Assembly: GCA_003415625.1 (NCBI GenBank) | Contig: PYIU01000003.1 | Coordinates: forward strand, 5,084,001 to 5,148,000 | Length of the DNA: 64,000 bases | Direction of reading: 5' to 3' | Source: Aquanectria penicillioides | Lineage: Eukaryota > Ascomycota > Sordariomycetes > Hypocreales > Nectriaceae | Part shown: one piece after another, positions 12,015-23,280 of the stretch | Numbering within the stretch: position 1 is the stretch's first letter | Layout of the letters: every line of letters starts with the position of its first letter | The notes under the pieces: generated by a model | Seen by the model: the letters and a program-made list of their open reading frames with translations, nothing else | Databases searched by the model: none | What the model was told of the DNA's origin: nothing | Program-made: the position numbers and the translations under genes

Positions 12015-12938
12015 CTAAATCTTGGATCTCGGCTTGCTAATATCCACTGGGGTCCACCATGGGTACGAAGATGGAGCGTCGGCGTCCATGGTGGCCTTGA
12101 AATCCGGAAGTCTCTTCTGTAAGAAGCTATCGACGCCTTCCTTGGCGTCCTTCCCGGCGAACATGTCAAAGAACAGTTTACTCTCAAGGAGATGGGCCTT
12201 CTCTGGTGACTCAGGGCCTCGGTAAATCAAATCCTTCATCACCCTCGAAGCCACCCCGCTCACGTTGGCGGCCGTCTCCTCGGCGATCTTGAGTGCGGTG
12301 GGGACAACTTCCTCCGGAGCGACGACCTCGCTAAAGAGATCATCGAATAGACGATGCGTGGCAGGGTAAACCGCCCCTGTGGTTGTGAGATGCAATGCTT
12401 TGCTGGTCCCCACCAGCCGAGGTAGGAAGAAGCTGCTGCAGGCCTCCATGTTGAAGCCTCGACGCCCAAAAACAAAACCAATCTTGGCATCGCGACTTGC
12501 GACTCGGATGTTGGCAGGAAGAGTCATGGTCATGCCCACACCCACAGCTGAGCCATTGATGGCCACAATGATGGGCTTGGTGCAGCGATATAAAGCGAGA
12601 GAGACCTGTCCGCCTGAGTCTCGGTGGGTATCGCGGGTGGGGCCGATCCCATGAGCCGAGTTGAAGTCCATGCCAGCGCAAAAGATACGGTTGGTCGGAT
12701 CCGAGGAGGTCAAAACAATGGCCTTGACACGATCATCAGCCGAGATCGTGTCGAAGGCGCGGATGAGGGAGACCGCCATTTCGTCTGTAAAGCCATTACG
12801 CTCGGCTGGACGATGGAGCTTGACAATGATGACAGGGGTGACCGAGGGGGAAGACGCAGGGTGATGGGATATTTGGAGAGTTGGGAGAGAGAAGGAATTG
12901 TAAGATTCCGGGAGCGGGGAGGGCTGTGATGATGTCAT
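12015..12938 (-). CDS. Enoyl-CoA isomerase/hydratase (crotonase family), probably peroxisomal
   Basis: An intronless 307-residue protein. The crotonase fold is clear. The oxyanion-hole region reads FCAGMDFNSAHG near residue 91, and the second one lies in VAINGSAVGVGM. A Glu in the segment NMEACSSFFLPRLVG matches the PEGCSS-type catalytic glutamate of the delta3,delta2-enoyl-CoA isomerase (ECI/Eci1) branch rather than the two-Glu hydratases. The last three residues are SKI, a non-canonical but plausible type-1 peroxisomal targeting signal, which points to beta-oxidation of unsaturated fatty acids in peroxisomes. The gene is divergent from the Clr5 gene across about 745 bp. It could instead be a hydratase-like paralogue of unknown substrate; the family call is firm and the exact reaction is not. 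Confidence 0.85.
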   Translation of the reverse strand: MTSSQPSPLPESYNSFSLPTLQISHHPASSPSVTPVIIVKLHRPAERNGFTDEMAVSLIRAFDTISADDRVKAIVLTSSDPTNRIFCAGMDFNSAHGIGPTRDTHRDSGGQVSLALYRCTKPIIVAINGSAVGVGMTMTLPANIRVASRDAKIGFVFGRRGFNMEACSSFFLPRLVGTSKALHLTTTGAVYPATHRLFDDLFSEVVAPEEVVPTALKIAEETAANVSGVASRVMKDLIYRGPESPEKAHLLESKLFFDMFAGKDAKEGVDSFLQKRLPDFKATMDADAPSSYPWWTPVDISKPRSKI

Positions 12939-13683
12939 GATGGGAATGGATTTATAAATTGGTGAGAGTTGGCAGGGAAGAGAAAGGAGATTTCCTAAGT
13001 CTTCTGCGACTGAGCAGCAGTTGGAGATGGGCTGGATATGAAGCAGAAGTTCAACACACGAGGAAAAAATGCTGCTGCTATCCTAAGATGTTGTTGCTGA
13101 GACGGTGAGACATACGTGGTCGGGTCTTAGGTTCTTTGGGGTTGAAGGGGGGGAGGGGGGTAAGATATCAACTTAGCCGCAGCCGAGGTTGATTCTCTAC
13201 AAGTCATGATGGGCGGCTAATGGCGCCTACTGCAACTTCAAGCGTTTAAATTAGTAAGAAATGCTGGCGATGGTTTGTATCTGAAATGACGAGGAAATAG
13301 AAAAACACGTCCCTTAGAAAAGAAAGAAAAAATTTTGTGACATCTGGTTTGTGACATGACTGGATTCTTGATACGGCGACCGGAATGTAATGCTAGTCTC
13401 TAGACTGCTCTTCACTCATGACATGGAGAGTGGGTGGACTGTGGAGGTATGATACTGTGTTAATAACAGTGTATGCATATATACAAACTGTACGTGATGC
13501 CGGATGACTAATCCCGGCTTTTTCTCAAAGGTAGGGAAAAAATTCGGGGCACCGGAGTCGACCACCAACGCAGCTCCACAACGCGCAGTTCAAGCCGTTT
13601 CGACCAAAGACGCAACTCAGCGCAATCCACACAGGCAAACGGGGCACTGCAGGCAATGAGGCAGCCGCCATCTCGTCCCGACC
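12939..13683. promoter_or_regulatory. Divergent promoter region (isomerase / Clr5 gene)
   Basis: The 745 bp between two divergent start codons must contain both promoters. It includes a G-rich stretch (13147-13160) and A-rich patches around 13310-13335. I see no specific operator that I can name. Confidence 0.5.
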
Positions 13684-15939
13684 ATGGTCTATGACTGGGA
13701 CGTCCACCGAAAGACATGTTACCAGCTCTACATCGACGAAGGCCGGTCCCTCGAGGACATCATGGACCACATGAAGGCCGTGTATAAGTTTACTCCCAGG
13801 TGAGTGAGTGAGTCACAACGTCGTCACACGGCCGTCGTGGCCTCACTTTGCGTATGCCCGCATTTCTATCCACCAACGACGGCCCATGGTTGTTTTTGAT
13901 ACGGCGCCATGGATGACCCGTGTTTGGCCACCCTTTGTTCGCTACATGTATCCGAGTCTATTGCACGATCGCTCTCAGACACGCGCACAAAATATCTAGG
14001 CATTTCCTTATATCCGTGTTTCGACTTACAAGGCCATTGTAGTAAAAGGGCATTCCAAACGCAGTTTCGCCGGTGGAACTTTCCTTCTAAGCAGAAACCA
14101 GCGTACAAGAATGACCGCCTAGTCAACCGTATCCGCGAGCTGTGGGAAAAAAACCTTCCACAGCGGGAAATGCTGCGCGTGCTTAATGACGAAGACGGTT
14201 TCGACATCAAGCCCCGGGAGCTGATGCGCGTTCGTACGCGCAACCGATGGCTTCTGCGTGTGCCAAATGGGGACAAGTCAAGGTCATTGGAACCGGGCTC
14301 GCCTGTACAAGAATCTCTCGGCCAGGCCTCTCCAACGGGGGATGGAGATTCAACTCTCTCAGTCCCAGAGGACCAGCTTGTGCCGTTGCAACCAATTGCA
14401 AATGTTCTTATAGCATCATCTGTCGACCAACAAGACGACGAGAATTTAGGCCTCTCCACAGAAAAGGACGGTAAGAAGAAGCGGAAACGAAATCGCCAAC
14501 CAATTAACGCAACGGGGACACCGTGCCGTTTCCCATCAGAAACGACCATCGATCAGGCTAGGGTGATTCTGAGCCTCGAAGTTGGGGTTTACAGAGAGAT
14601 TCGGTCAAGTTTCCAACGAATCTGTAACGAGGAAGGGGTAAGCAAGAAGACACTTGCCGGGGCCGACCGGTGGGATTCGGCCAAGGACCGTCTCATCCAC
14701 GAGTGTCCACGACTCCAACAAGTCATCTGGGGGTCTAAAGATAACATGGAAGCCAAACAGCTGGCGTTGGACGTTATATGCACTGATGTTACGAAGAGGA
14801 TGCGAACAATGGAGACCCGAATGACCCTTGCGGAAGCCAAGAACGCCCTCGGGGTCAACCCGGAGCAGTCTCGTGAAATTCGATTTGCTTTTCACCAGGT
14901 GCTGCGGGACGCTCAGTTCACATGCAAGTCAGACGCAACGCCACGAGAATGGGAGGAACTGAAGCGAAAATGGGTAGAGAAGTCAGAACTGATCAAAAAC
15001 TTGGCCACGTCTGGGACGGACCTAGCGTCGAGAGAGCGAACTCGGGCGCTCGAGGTTCTTGCGAGAGATGTGATGAAGCGAATGCGTGATGACCGATCTC
15101 GAAAGTCTTCCAAGAGAAATGAGCCTCAACCCGCATCAATGCAACCACAACCAACCCAAGCTCAGGTGCAGCCGCAGCAGCCACAACAGCCGCAACATAA
15201 GGTCCCGACCAGCTCAACGCCGCCTGTCTCCGTCTATGGAGTGCATGAGAAGAGGCCTTCGAGGTCAAGTCAGGTCAACAGTTCGCCTCAGACGGAGCAA
15301 GTCGATCTTGGTGATGGTTTAGGAACGAACAACTTTGATGCCTTGTCGGAGGTGTCGCATGCTTCTCAAATGCCATTTGCGCCCTCGGCAGGAGCTATCC
15401 CGGCCCACCTACCCATGTCACTTCAGTCACAGTCGTCCAGTCTCTCAGATTCACCCAATGACCTTCCACAGCCTCACCGGGTGCTAGGATCCTCGATCCC
15501 AGCGGCCGTGCCCCTGGACTCCCAGATTGGGTCATCTCTGTTCCTGACGGCAAACAACCAGGCGGCGTTTATGGACCAGCAATATGTGCAACAGCCATAT
15601 GCGGCGGCGGCTGCATCACCCAACCCGGTGTTCCATGCGGTGCAGCCTATGTCCACCGCCATTGCAGTATTCTTGAGACTGCACCCTTCTTCGACGTTTG
15701 TGACGAACATTAGCTTGTGGATCGCGACAATGACGTCGCAATCGCTACAGGAGCTGAGACATGCGGCGGTGGAGAAGTTCCCCGGAGCGCTGTGCGTGCG
15801 GGTTGAGGGAATTGTCAAGGATGGCAAGGGAGGGGAGCTCCCACTACAGATAGAGGATGACCAAGAAATGGGCGCGTATCTAGCGCACCTTCAGGGTGGC
15901 ACACCGACGTTTGCGGTCCAGCTGGTCTGGAAGACGTGA
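13684..15939 (+). CDS. Clr5-domain protein with internal helical duplication
   Basis: Two exons, 13684-13799 and 14043-15939, joined across a 243 nt GTGAGT...TGTAG intron, give 670 residues. The ATG sits in a perfect ACCATGG context. Starting at the long exon-2 frame alone would lose half of the domain. Residues about 1-85 form a Clr5 domain (PF14420): YDWDVHRKTCYQLYIDEG, then after the splice an SKRAFQTQFRRW segment and a second helical part ending near NRWLLRVPN. Residues about 205-298 and 299-395 are two copies of one helical unit; both contain a REIR..F motif and end in VTKRMR or VMKRMR. A Gln-rich linker (about 400-425) and a long disordered part follow. The final 95 residues look like a compact beta-rich domain (FLRLHP ... 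FAVQLVW). Clr5-domain proteins are often called transcription-related; the function here is unknown. Confidence 0.8.
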
Positions 15940-17351
15940 TGACAATGATCAAGACACAGTAGTATCCAGGAGACGTTGAGTTGTCGGGACATGATGAATT
16001 GGGATTACGTGGGTCAGGACGGGTGTACGGAGTTTTCGGTTGATACCACATGGCATGATTGGACAGAGAAAGATGCTGGGAGAGTCATATGGCCGAGGGC
16101 ATGAGGGAGCGGACTTGGACTCCGTCGTTGTTTTGGAGGGGATTGCATGGGAAAGCGACTACGTGGTGGCTGAATGGGAGCGCGCGTGTAGCGTGTGTGG
16201 TTTAGGTCTCAGCTAGAAAAAGCGAGCTAATGCAAAGAAGCCAAGACAATGGGCGTGAGTGTGATTATGGGATCCCTGACGGATGCATGGCGAGAAGAGA
16301 AGAGGGGCCGAAGGCCGGAGGCAGGACGGCGACGGAGGTGGCCTCCGCTCACTAGGAGCCGATATTGTGCAAGGGGCGGAGGGGGCGGAGGGGAGGGGGC
16401 GGAGGGGCGACATCCAGAGGAGTGAGTGTGTTTTGGTTTTCGGTGGCCATGTGGGATAAGAGAAGAAGAGAGAAGCACATACGGTGGGTGGGAGCGTAGG
16501 TTTATAATGAAATATACAGAAAAAAGGACGGCGGAATGAGTGACGCCTACTACCCTGGTTCTTGCGTGCTGTGGGATGGGAGTTGCGAGCAGCACAAGTT
16601 TTACTGTAGCTGGACTATCTACGTGTGGAGCCCACTTGGGGTGTTGGAGAGACGCGACCTACATACACCGTATTCGCACATGGCGAGGATTTTGGGAGAC
16701 GAAGAAGAAGAAGGAAAAGAAGGAAGAGCACAAGCAGAGGAGCACCTAGGATACATGAGCTAATTTACTTGGCCGGTCATTCGGAGGAACATGTCCAGGG
16801 AAATGAAAGGTATGTAGAGTCAGAATAAGAAGAAGACGAAGACGAAGAAGAAGCATCAGGGACCCTTGTTGCGAGTTAGGACCCTGGAGTCAGACAGAGC
16901 GGGAAACAAGAACTGAGAGGTTCCCGATGGCAGTGCCGGGGATGGCCGGGTCATGGGATGCGAGATCCATGTAACTATTGCCGGGCGTATCATGGCACAC
17001 GATTCGCGAGGAGAGGGACATTGGGAACATGGGATCTCGGGCACATGCGTGGGCAATGGATGGGTGCGCAATCTGCAGACCCGGCGAGTGGCAGTGTGGG
17101 GAAAAAAAGTGCTCGGGCTTCGGGCGAGAGCGCTTGTGGGTGCTTGATTCGCGGCGCTTCAACTCCGTCCCGACAAATTTCCCTGGCCTCCAGCTTGCCA
17201 TCCATTGCCGCTCGCCGCAAGCCTTAAGCCTCGAGGCCGCCCGCTTCCCGACACCGCAGCACGTCAATCAATCGCCCGCCCGCCTGCTCCCTCCCTTCCA
17301 TGACCTCGCCGCCTTGATCCTCGCTGCGAATTGACTCTTTCCTCCTTCCCA
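15940..17351. other. Intergenic / D-LDH promoter
   Basis: About 1.4 kb with GA-rich patches (16695-16735 and 16828-16853) and a C-rich leader immediately before the D-LDH start. Open frames here overlap on both strands and show no family motifs. Confidence 0.55.
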
Positions 17352-19465
17352 ATGGCGTCCCGACAGCTGTGCGCCCAGCGGACCGCTCTGAGGAGCTGCC
17401 TGCGCGCCTCGAGCGTTGCTCCTCGACTCCCCGCCGCCTTTGCTGCGCGCTCCTACGCCACTGAGATCGAGCCCGAGAAGCCCCAGAAGGCTGCCGCCGT
17501 CCGCCAGGGCAATGAGGCCAAGCTCGGCAGGTCCTTTCAGGGCCAGGTCATGGGCAGTATCGGATCTCGTTTGCGGCGAGAGCGTGAGCATCGTGCCGAG
17601 TACGAGCAATGGCGCAACATGACAGACCCCTCGCGAAACTGGATGGTGACGTTTGGTGAGTCTTGATGTCTGGGTTTTCCTTCTTCTCCATAGCTGTTTG
17701 GTCGGGCCTCTTCCTACAGGCTTATAATTGCTCTCTATGCAGTACAATGGCTTTGCCCGGCACTATGATCATGGCTAACAGGCACCAACGTTCATAGTAT
17801 TCCTCTCCGGCGTTGGCATCTCATACTACCTGGGCACCTTCTGGCCCACGGAGCCCGAACCTACCTCGACCTTGCCGCTCTCCAAGGCCTCCGAACCTAA
17901 GCACAACACCAAGCTCGAGAATATGCAAGCCGCTTGGGCCGACTTTGTCAAGATTGTCGGCAAGGAAAATGTCAGCACCGCTGAGAACGATATTGAGCAC
18001 CATGCCACTTCGAGCTGGTCCTCGCACTCGGCCAAGCCTGACGAGCGTTCTTTCTGCGTTGTCTACCCCAACACCACTGAGGAGGTCTCAGAGATCATGA
18101 AGGTCTGCCACAAGCGCCGTATCCCTGTTGTCGGCTACAGCGGCGGCACCAGTCTGGAGGGCCACTTCACCCCGACTCGCCAGGGCATCTCGATCGACTT
18201 CGGCCGCATGAACAAGATCATAAACCTGCACAAGGACGATCTCGACGTCGTTGTCCAGCCTGCTATGGGTTGGGAGGCCCTCAATGACCACCTCGGCCAG
18301 GAGGGTCTCTTCTTTCCCCCGACCCAGGCCCCGGTGCCATGATTGGCGGCATGATCGGCACCGGATGCAGCGGTACCAACGCTTACCGATACGGTACTAT
18401 GCGTGAGTGGGTTCTCAGCTTGACTGTTGTCATGGCTGATGGCACCGTCATCAAGACCCGACAGCGTCCCCGTAAGAGCTCCGCTGGCTACGACCTCACT
18501 AAGCTCTTCATCGGATCCGAGGGCACCCTCGGTCTCGTCACTGAGGCCACCCTCAAGGTCACTGTCAAGCCTGCCTCCACCAGTGTTGCTGTTGCCACCT
18601 TCCCTACGATCCGTGATGCCGCCAACTGCGTTGCCAAGGTAGTTGGCCAGGGTATCCCTGTTGCTGCAGTCGAGATTCTCGACGACAACCAGATGAAGTG
18701 CATCAACCAGGCGGGCATGACCAGCCGTGCCTGGAGCGAGGCACCCACCATCTTCTTCAAGTTCGCCGGCACTCCCGCAGGCGTGAAGGAGCAGGTCTCA
18801 CAAGTTCAGGGCTTTGCCAAGGAGGCCCGAAGCCAGTCCTTTGAGTTCGCCAAGAACCAGGACGAGCAGGATGAGCTGTGGAGCGCTCGCAAGGAAGCCT
18901 CTGGAGTACCATGGCTGTCAAGAAGCCTGGCGATCGTGTCTGGACCGGTGACGTGGCCGTACCCATGAGCCGCCTGCCCGACTTGATCGAGGAGACTAAG
19001 GAGGATATGGCCAAGAGCGGACTGTTCGCTTCCATTGTTGGCCATGTCGGTGATGGCAACTTCCACAGTGAGTATTGATGCTTTGATCTCTTTAACTGGG
19101 CATGACCATTAACCAAACTCGTAGCTATCCTCCTCTACAACGAGGCTCAGCGACACAAGGCCGAGACAGTGGTGCACCGCATGGTGAAGAAGGCTGTCGA
19201 GATGGAGGGTACCGTCACTGTAAGCTCCCTTTCCCTACCCTCTACCACATCATCTGTTGCGCTTTGAAACTAACCCCATTCCTCCAACTAGGGCGAGCAC
19301 GGTGTCGGTCTCGTCAAGCGAGACTACCTGCCTCACGAGCTTGGCCAGACTACCGTCGATGCCATGCGACAGATCAAGAAGGCCTTTGACCCCTTGTGCC
19401 TCCTCAACTGTGATAAGGTGGTGCGTATGCAGAAGCCCAAGAAGGGCGAGGTCGACGAGTGGTAG
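17352..19465 (+). CDS. DLD1: D-lactate dehydrogenase (cytochrome), mitochondrial
   Basis: FAD-linked D-lactate:cytochrome c oxidoreductase of the mitochondrial inner membrane. Exons are 17352-17655, 17798-19067, 19125-19219 and 19292-19465 (introns of 142, 57 and 72 nt), giving about 614 residues. The N-terminus is a basic, Ala/Arg/Ser-rich presequence. A membrane anchor follows, created across intron 1 (WMVTFVFLSGVGISYYLG). The FAD_binding_4 part holds GYSGGTSLEG and IGGMIGTGCSGTNAYRYG; the C-terminal part holds GDGNFH and GEHGVG. Two one-base deletions break the frame. Near 18317-18321 the conserved FFPPDPGPGAM motif needs six C where five are present. Near 18898 the ARKEALWS motif needs CCC where CC is present. 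Both look like sequencing undercalls. Convergent with the PHAF1 gene. Confidence 0.9.
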
Positions 19466-20028
19466 AGCGTGCATTCCGAAAAAGAATATATATATATATA
19501 TATAAATGGAAATGGATGGAATAATCGGGCTCCTGAGCTGTTATCAAGAGGGGGGGCAACAGGGAACAGGGAGTTTGCGGTGTTGGTCCAGGGACCACTG
19601 TCTCCACCCATGTATGATGAGAAGGATAGAGGGCAGAGAGGGTCATAAAAAGGATACCTACCTCTCCACTGGAACTGGGTTTGTGGATTGTTACTTGAGT
19701 CAAACTTATGTTTATGAACATCAAATCAAAACTCTTACTCGAAACTAAGTATTACTGCTTGGTGCAAGGTGACTCAACGACATTTAGTTCTGCCTCTGTG
19801 CTCTAGAAGAAACCCGGGCGTCAAGACTCTACTGTCTATACTCAGTATGAAAACTCCCCCAAAAGAATTGAAGAAAAAAAAAGAAGAAAAAAAAAAAAAA
19901 GAGAGAAGAAAGAGAATTTCTTCATTCGGTGTGTTCAAATGCCCTGATTCTTCAATGTGTCTCCCTGATCCCATAAAACGCCTGTTGCAAGCAATACAGC
20001 GAACCTCTCCGAAACCACCCTGCGAAAT
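19466..20028. other. Convergent intergenic region with simple repeats
   Basis: The 563 bp between the stop codons of D-LDH and the PHAF1 gene. It contains an AT dinucleotide run (about 19486-19505) just after the D-LDH stop and an A-rich purine tract (about 19870-19916). Both 3' UTRs must lie here. No gene is seen. Confidence 0.65.
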
Positions 20029-21637
20029 CTAAAACACAGTCACGGTATTGACGTGCCCATTCTTGAGGACTTCAAATACCATTCCAGGAAACCCATACAG
20101 TGTTGTTGTCGAATCCCCATTCGTCTCAGCTCTCCTGGCGCCGCTCTCCTCCCATCCTCCGAGAAATTCACAGCTGCTGCCGGGGCTGTCTCCCCATCCG
20201 CGGTTGAGGACCATGCCACGCTGCCGCGGCTGGCTCTCGCTGCGGGGGAAGACGGACGACCAAGTCTCGTTCATGCGATCTTCGATTTGGGGGAACTTCG
20301 TTTCTGAAGCGACGGGGTTAGAGCCGTCGCTAGAAGGATCTAGGTACGCAATTTCCCAGCGGCAGCGGCGGTGACGGTTGAATTCGTATGAGCCGGGGAT
20401 GTTGCCGTGCAGGACTAATTTTGTTGCAACAAGGCGATCGGGGGAATGCGACTTGATGCCATTCTCTGCTCCGTTCTCGGCGCCTCGGGTGCCTGGGGGT
20501 AGTTGCGAAGGAGGAACTCGAGTCGACACGAGGACATCGAAGCCGAGGTAAAAGTAGTTATAAAAGCATTCGCCCGTGGCGGCGGTCCCGATTTGATCGT
20601 CAATGGCCTCCTCGTCCTCCGAAGCATCAGATGCCGTGTTCATAGATGACTGATCCGTATCCGTAAGGTCTTCAGGCCGGCCGAGATCTGTGGGATTTGG
20701 GCGCGAACGGGTATTGCTAGTAGTTCGCATCTTGTGGATGACCATTTTCTGGTCATTCTTGCGATAGATGGCATTGGGGGACCCAATTCCATAAGCAATT
20801 CTTGGGGAGTGGTTTCACCCAGGTTAATCCAGAAGTAATTGCTGGTCCACTTGCGGAAGAGTTGAACTTTTCCACCGCCGTGTAATCGAATGAGGGAGAT
20901 CTCATCGGGGTAGACCTCTTTGCCCCGCGGCAAAACCGTGGTCGACTTGATGCTGGGTAGGATTTCGGACCAGAGATTTGGTCGAGCTTCGGCCCAAGAA
21001 TCGCCACTAAATACGGCCATCGAGGTGGCCACTTGACTTGTAGCAGATGCAAATATGGAAACTACATCTTTATCTGGATCGCATGCTGAGGGCGGCAAAG
21101 AGAAGTTGAATGCAACTCCTGGGTAAGAGAGGACATAGATGCCGTTCTCCTGACCTGCCGACGGCGGAATGAACTCTCCTCCATAAGTTGGACCGAGAAG
21201 TCGATGGTAAATGTGTCTAAATGTTGGGCCGCTCGTAGAGTCCCCTGGGACTGGCGATGCAGGAGCAGACGTGCCATTTACAGGTTTGAGGAGGTCGCGG
21301 TCTTTGAACGTGATGTGATTCTTGGTGAAGTCGGTAACTTCGATTAGGCGCAACCTTTGCTCCGGCCCATCGAAGCGGAGGCGGATACCGTTTGCGGGAA
21401 GCTCTATCCCGACGGGGTCGGTGACTGGTCGGTCGGGAGAATAGAGTAGCTCGAGTTTGGGGAAACGCTGAGGCTCGGCCTTGAGCCGGGTCAAGACGTC
21501 ATGGAGAGAGGCACCGAGGACTGTGAGGGGACAAGAGTATGTCAGAGAGCGCGGCCTATGATGAGAAGTACAAAGGGGTCTTTACTGAGGAAACCCAACG
21601 CCCGGCCGGGATGCAGTTGCGCGCTGAATAGCGACAT
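20029..21637 (-). CDS. PHAF1/UPF0183 family protein
   Basis: Homologue of the PHAF1 (C16orf70/UPF0183, PF03676) family. The animal member binds phagophore membranes with BCAS3; its role in fungi is little studied. Exon 1 (21586-21637) encodes MSLFSAQLHPGRALGFL; a 65 nt intron follows; exon 2 runs 21520-20029. The total is about 514 residues. Family hallmarks are the N-terminal ERSLG-like GRALG, the central GPPNAIYRKNDQKM segment, the YFYLGFDVL strand, NIPGSYEFNRHRRCRWEI and the C-terminal GMVFEVLKNGH. The frame breaks at about 20777-20781, where five C (minus strand) stand in place of the six needed to read through GPPNAIYRKND. Left uncorrected, the gene appears as two overlapping ORFs. The divergent neighbour is the amidase gene. 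Confidence 0.88.
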
Positions 21638-23280
21638 GATGGTTGGCCCGCTGCAGCTATCGCAATGCTACCACGGAGCTGTCGATGGCGGGGTAGAGCG
21701 GCACCTGCACAGGCGCAGCGCTCGTTGGGCTTGATGAGTGGCGAGGGATTTTGTGAGCGTGAAAAGCATGAAATGGTGACAGTATCTCTCGAGAGGAGAG
21801 CAAGTTCAGCAAAAGGTTCTACCGGGACGTCTGGTCAAGGTCACGGGTGAGTCGTGTCTTGAGGCCAGTCGCAGGGAGACAGCCCATGTGATGCGTGCCA
21901 TGATGCGGGACCGGGCCGGGCGGGCAGGGTGAGGGGTGACTTCACCGAGATGACGTAAGTTGCGGTTGCTGGCTTCACCGAGCTCACCTTACCATAGTAA
22001 CATGTGACTGACTGAGGTAGCGATGGATCGCTGGTCTCGACGATCCGGCCAGCACATGGATAGCGGAAAGACATGTCTCAAAGAGCAAAGTGTGGGCTGA
22101 TTATTTATTTGTCTTGACGAGAGGCCACATACTTTGCGGCACGTCGCAGCTGCCTCCCCGTGACTTGCGCCCTAGACAGTGGCTGTCGAGCACGATGGAT
22201 AAGCTAAGGACGCCGTGAGCACATCCATTGAGATGAGACGTGATGCATGTCAGCTACCGCACCTTTGTTCACAAAGGATTACGGGCACTATTCGTGATTG
22301 AGAGAGGCATTTACGCCTGGCGAAATCGCAAGCTGAAAAAGCAACCATAGGAGAAGAGCCCATTTCGACTATCTAAACGAAATTGATTGCCTTCTTCGCT
22401 CAGCCCAAGGCCTGACTCGGGGCTATCACCAAGCCGTAAGCCTCGGCACCAAAACTGGTGTGGAGCTGTGGCCGAGCTTGGTGCGCCCCCCCTGGGCAGG
22501 CAAGCTCTGGACGGCTTCCTGTCTAAACCTCAGTAGGCGTTGGGCGCTGTGAATGGACCCTGTCCGCCCCAGCAATTAGCGTTCATGCAGCTGGGCTTGC
22601 AGGGGCTTGCACGCGGCGCAACCCCTGAAGGCCCCGCTGAGTTCAGTGCTGATGCCCCATTTTCCCCGTCAAACCTCCACCCGGCAGCCCAAAAGGTCCA
22701 TGTTCGCATCTGGCAAGCTCTGCCAACAAGCCCATACAGCTTCTTCCCCTTCAATGCCCTCAGGCTCAAGCAATGCACTACTTCTCCACTGTTCTAATAA
22801 GCATGCTCGTGCACTCAATTTGTGTGCGAGAGTAAAAGTACTGAGTACAAGTTCCACATGTGCCGAGGAAGTCGCTCATCTGCTCTAATAGAACGATTGG
22901 CTGAATACAGTGGCAGTAGGAGCAAAAATCTAACACCTGATAAATGAATGTACCCTCTTAGGAAGCGTTTCATTGGATACCTACCTACCTACCTAGGTAG
23001 GTAGGTAGCACCCTTTCTTGGTGCGCAGCTGGTGCCTTCGTACATTGAGAGGATGAACTCTTCATTTCATCGCCATTCAGGTCGACTTAGTAACCTTTCT
23101 TTTTGCTTGTCCATCGCCACATCACGATCGAGCCCCCCCTCCTAAATCCCACTCACATCCCCTGTAACTTTCAGCGGGTTCAACGTTTGATATAACTTCA
23201 GTGTCCCAGATCGCCTGATTACACGCGTACTTGGAGATTGTTCGCAGGCAGAGCTCGCCTCCTCACTCTAGTTCATCACA
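21638..23280. promoter_or_regulatory. Divergent promoter region (PHAF1 / amidase)
   Basis: About 1.6 kb separating two divergent start codons. Short open frames at 22530-22888 overlap on both strands and match nothing known. A perfect palindrome at 22981-23008 is listed separately. A C/T-rich stretch at 23130-23160 is probably the amidase leader. Confidence 0.5.
22981..23008. repeat. 28 bp perfect palindrome of TACC/GGTA units
   Basis: Three and a half CTAC units run directly into their reverse complement with no spacer, so both strands read identically. The palindrome lies 273 bp upstream of the amidase start codon. It could form a cruciform or serve as a dimeric binding site. A shorter related motif occurs at about 32489-32504 upstream of RAD50. 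Confidence 0.85.

Noticed and set aside
17352..19465. D-LDH as a true pseudogene
   Set aside because: Both lesions are single-base losses in C runs and every catalytic motif and splice site is otherwise intact, as in five other genes nearby.
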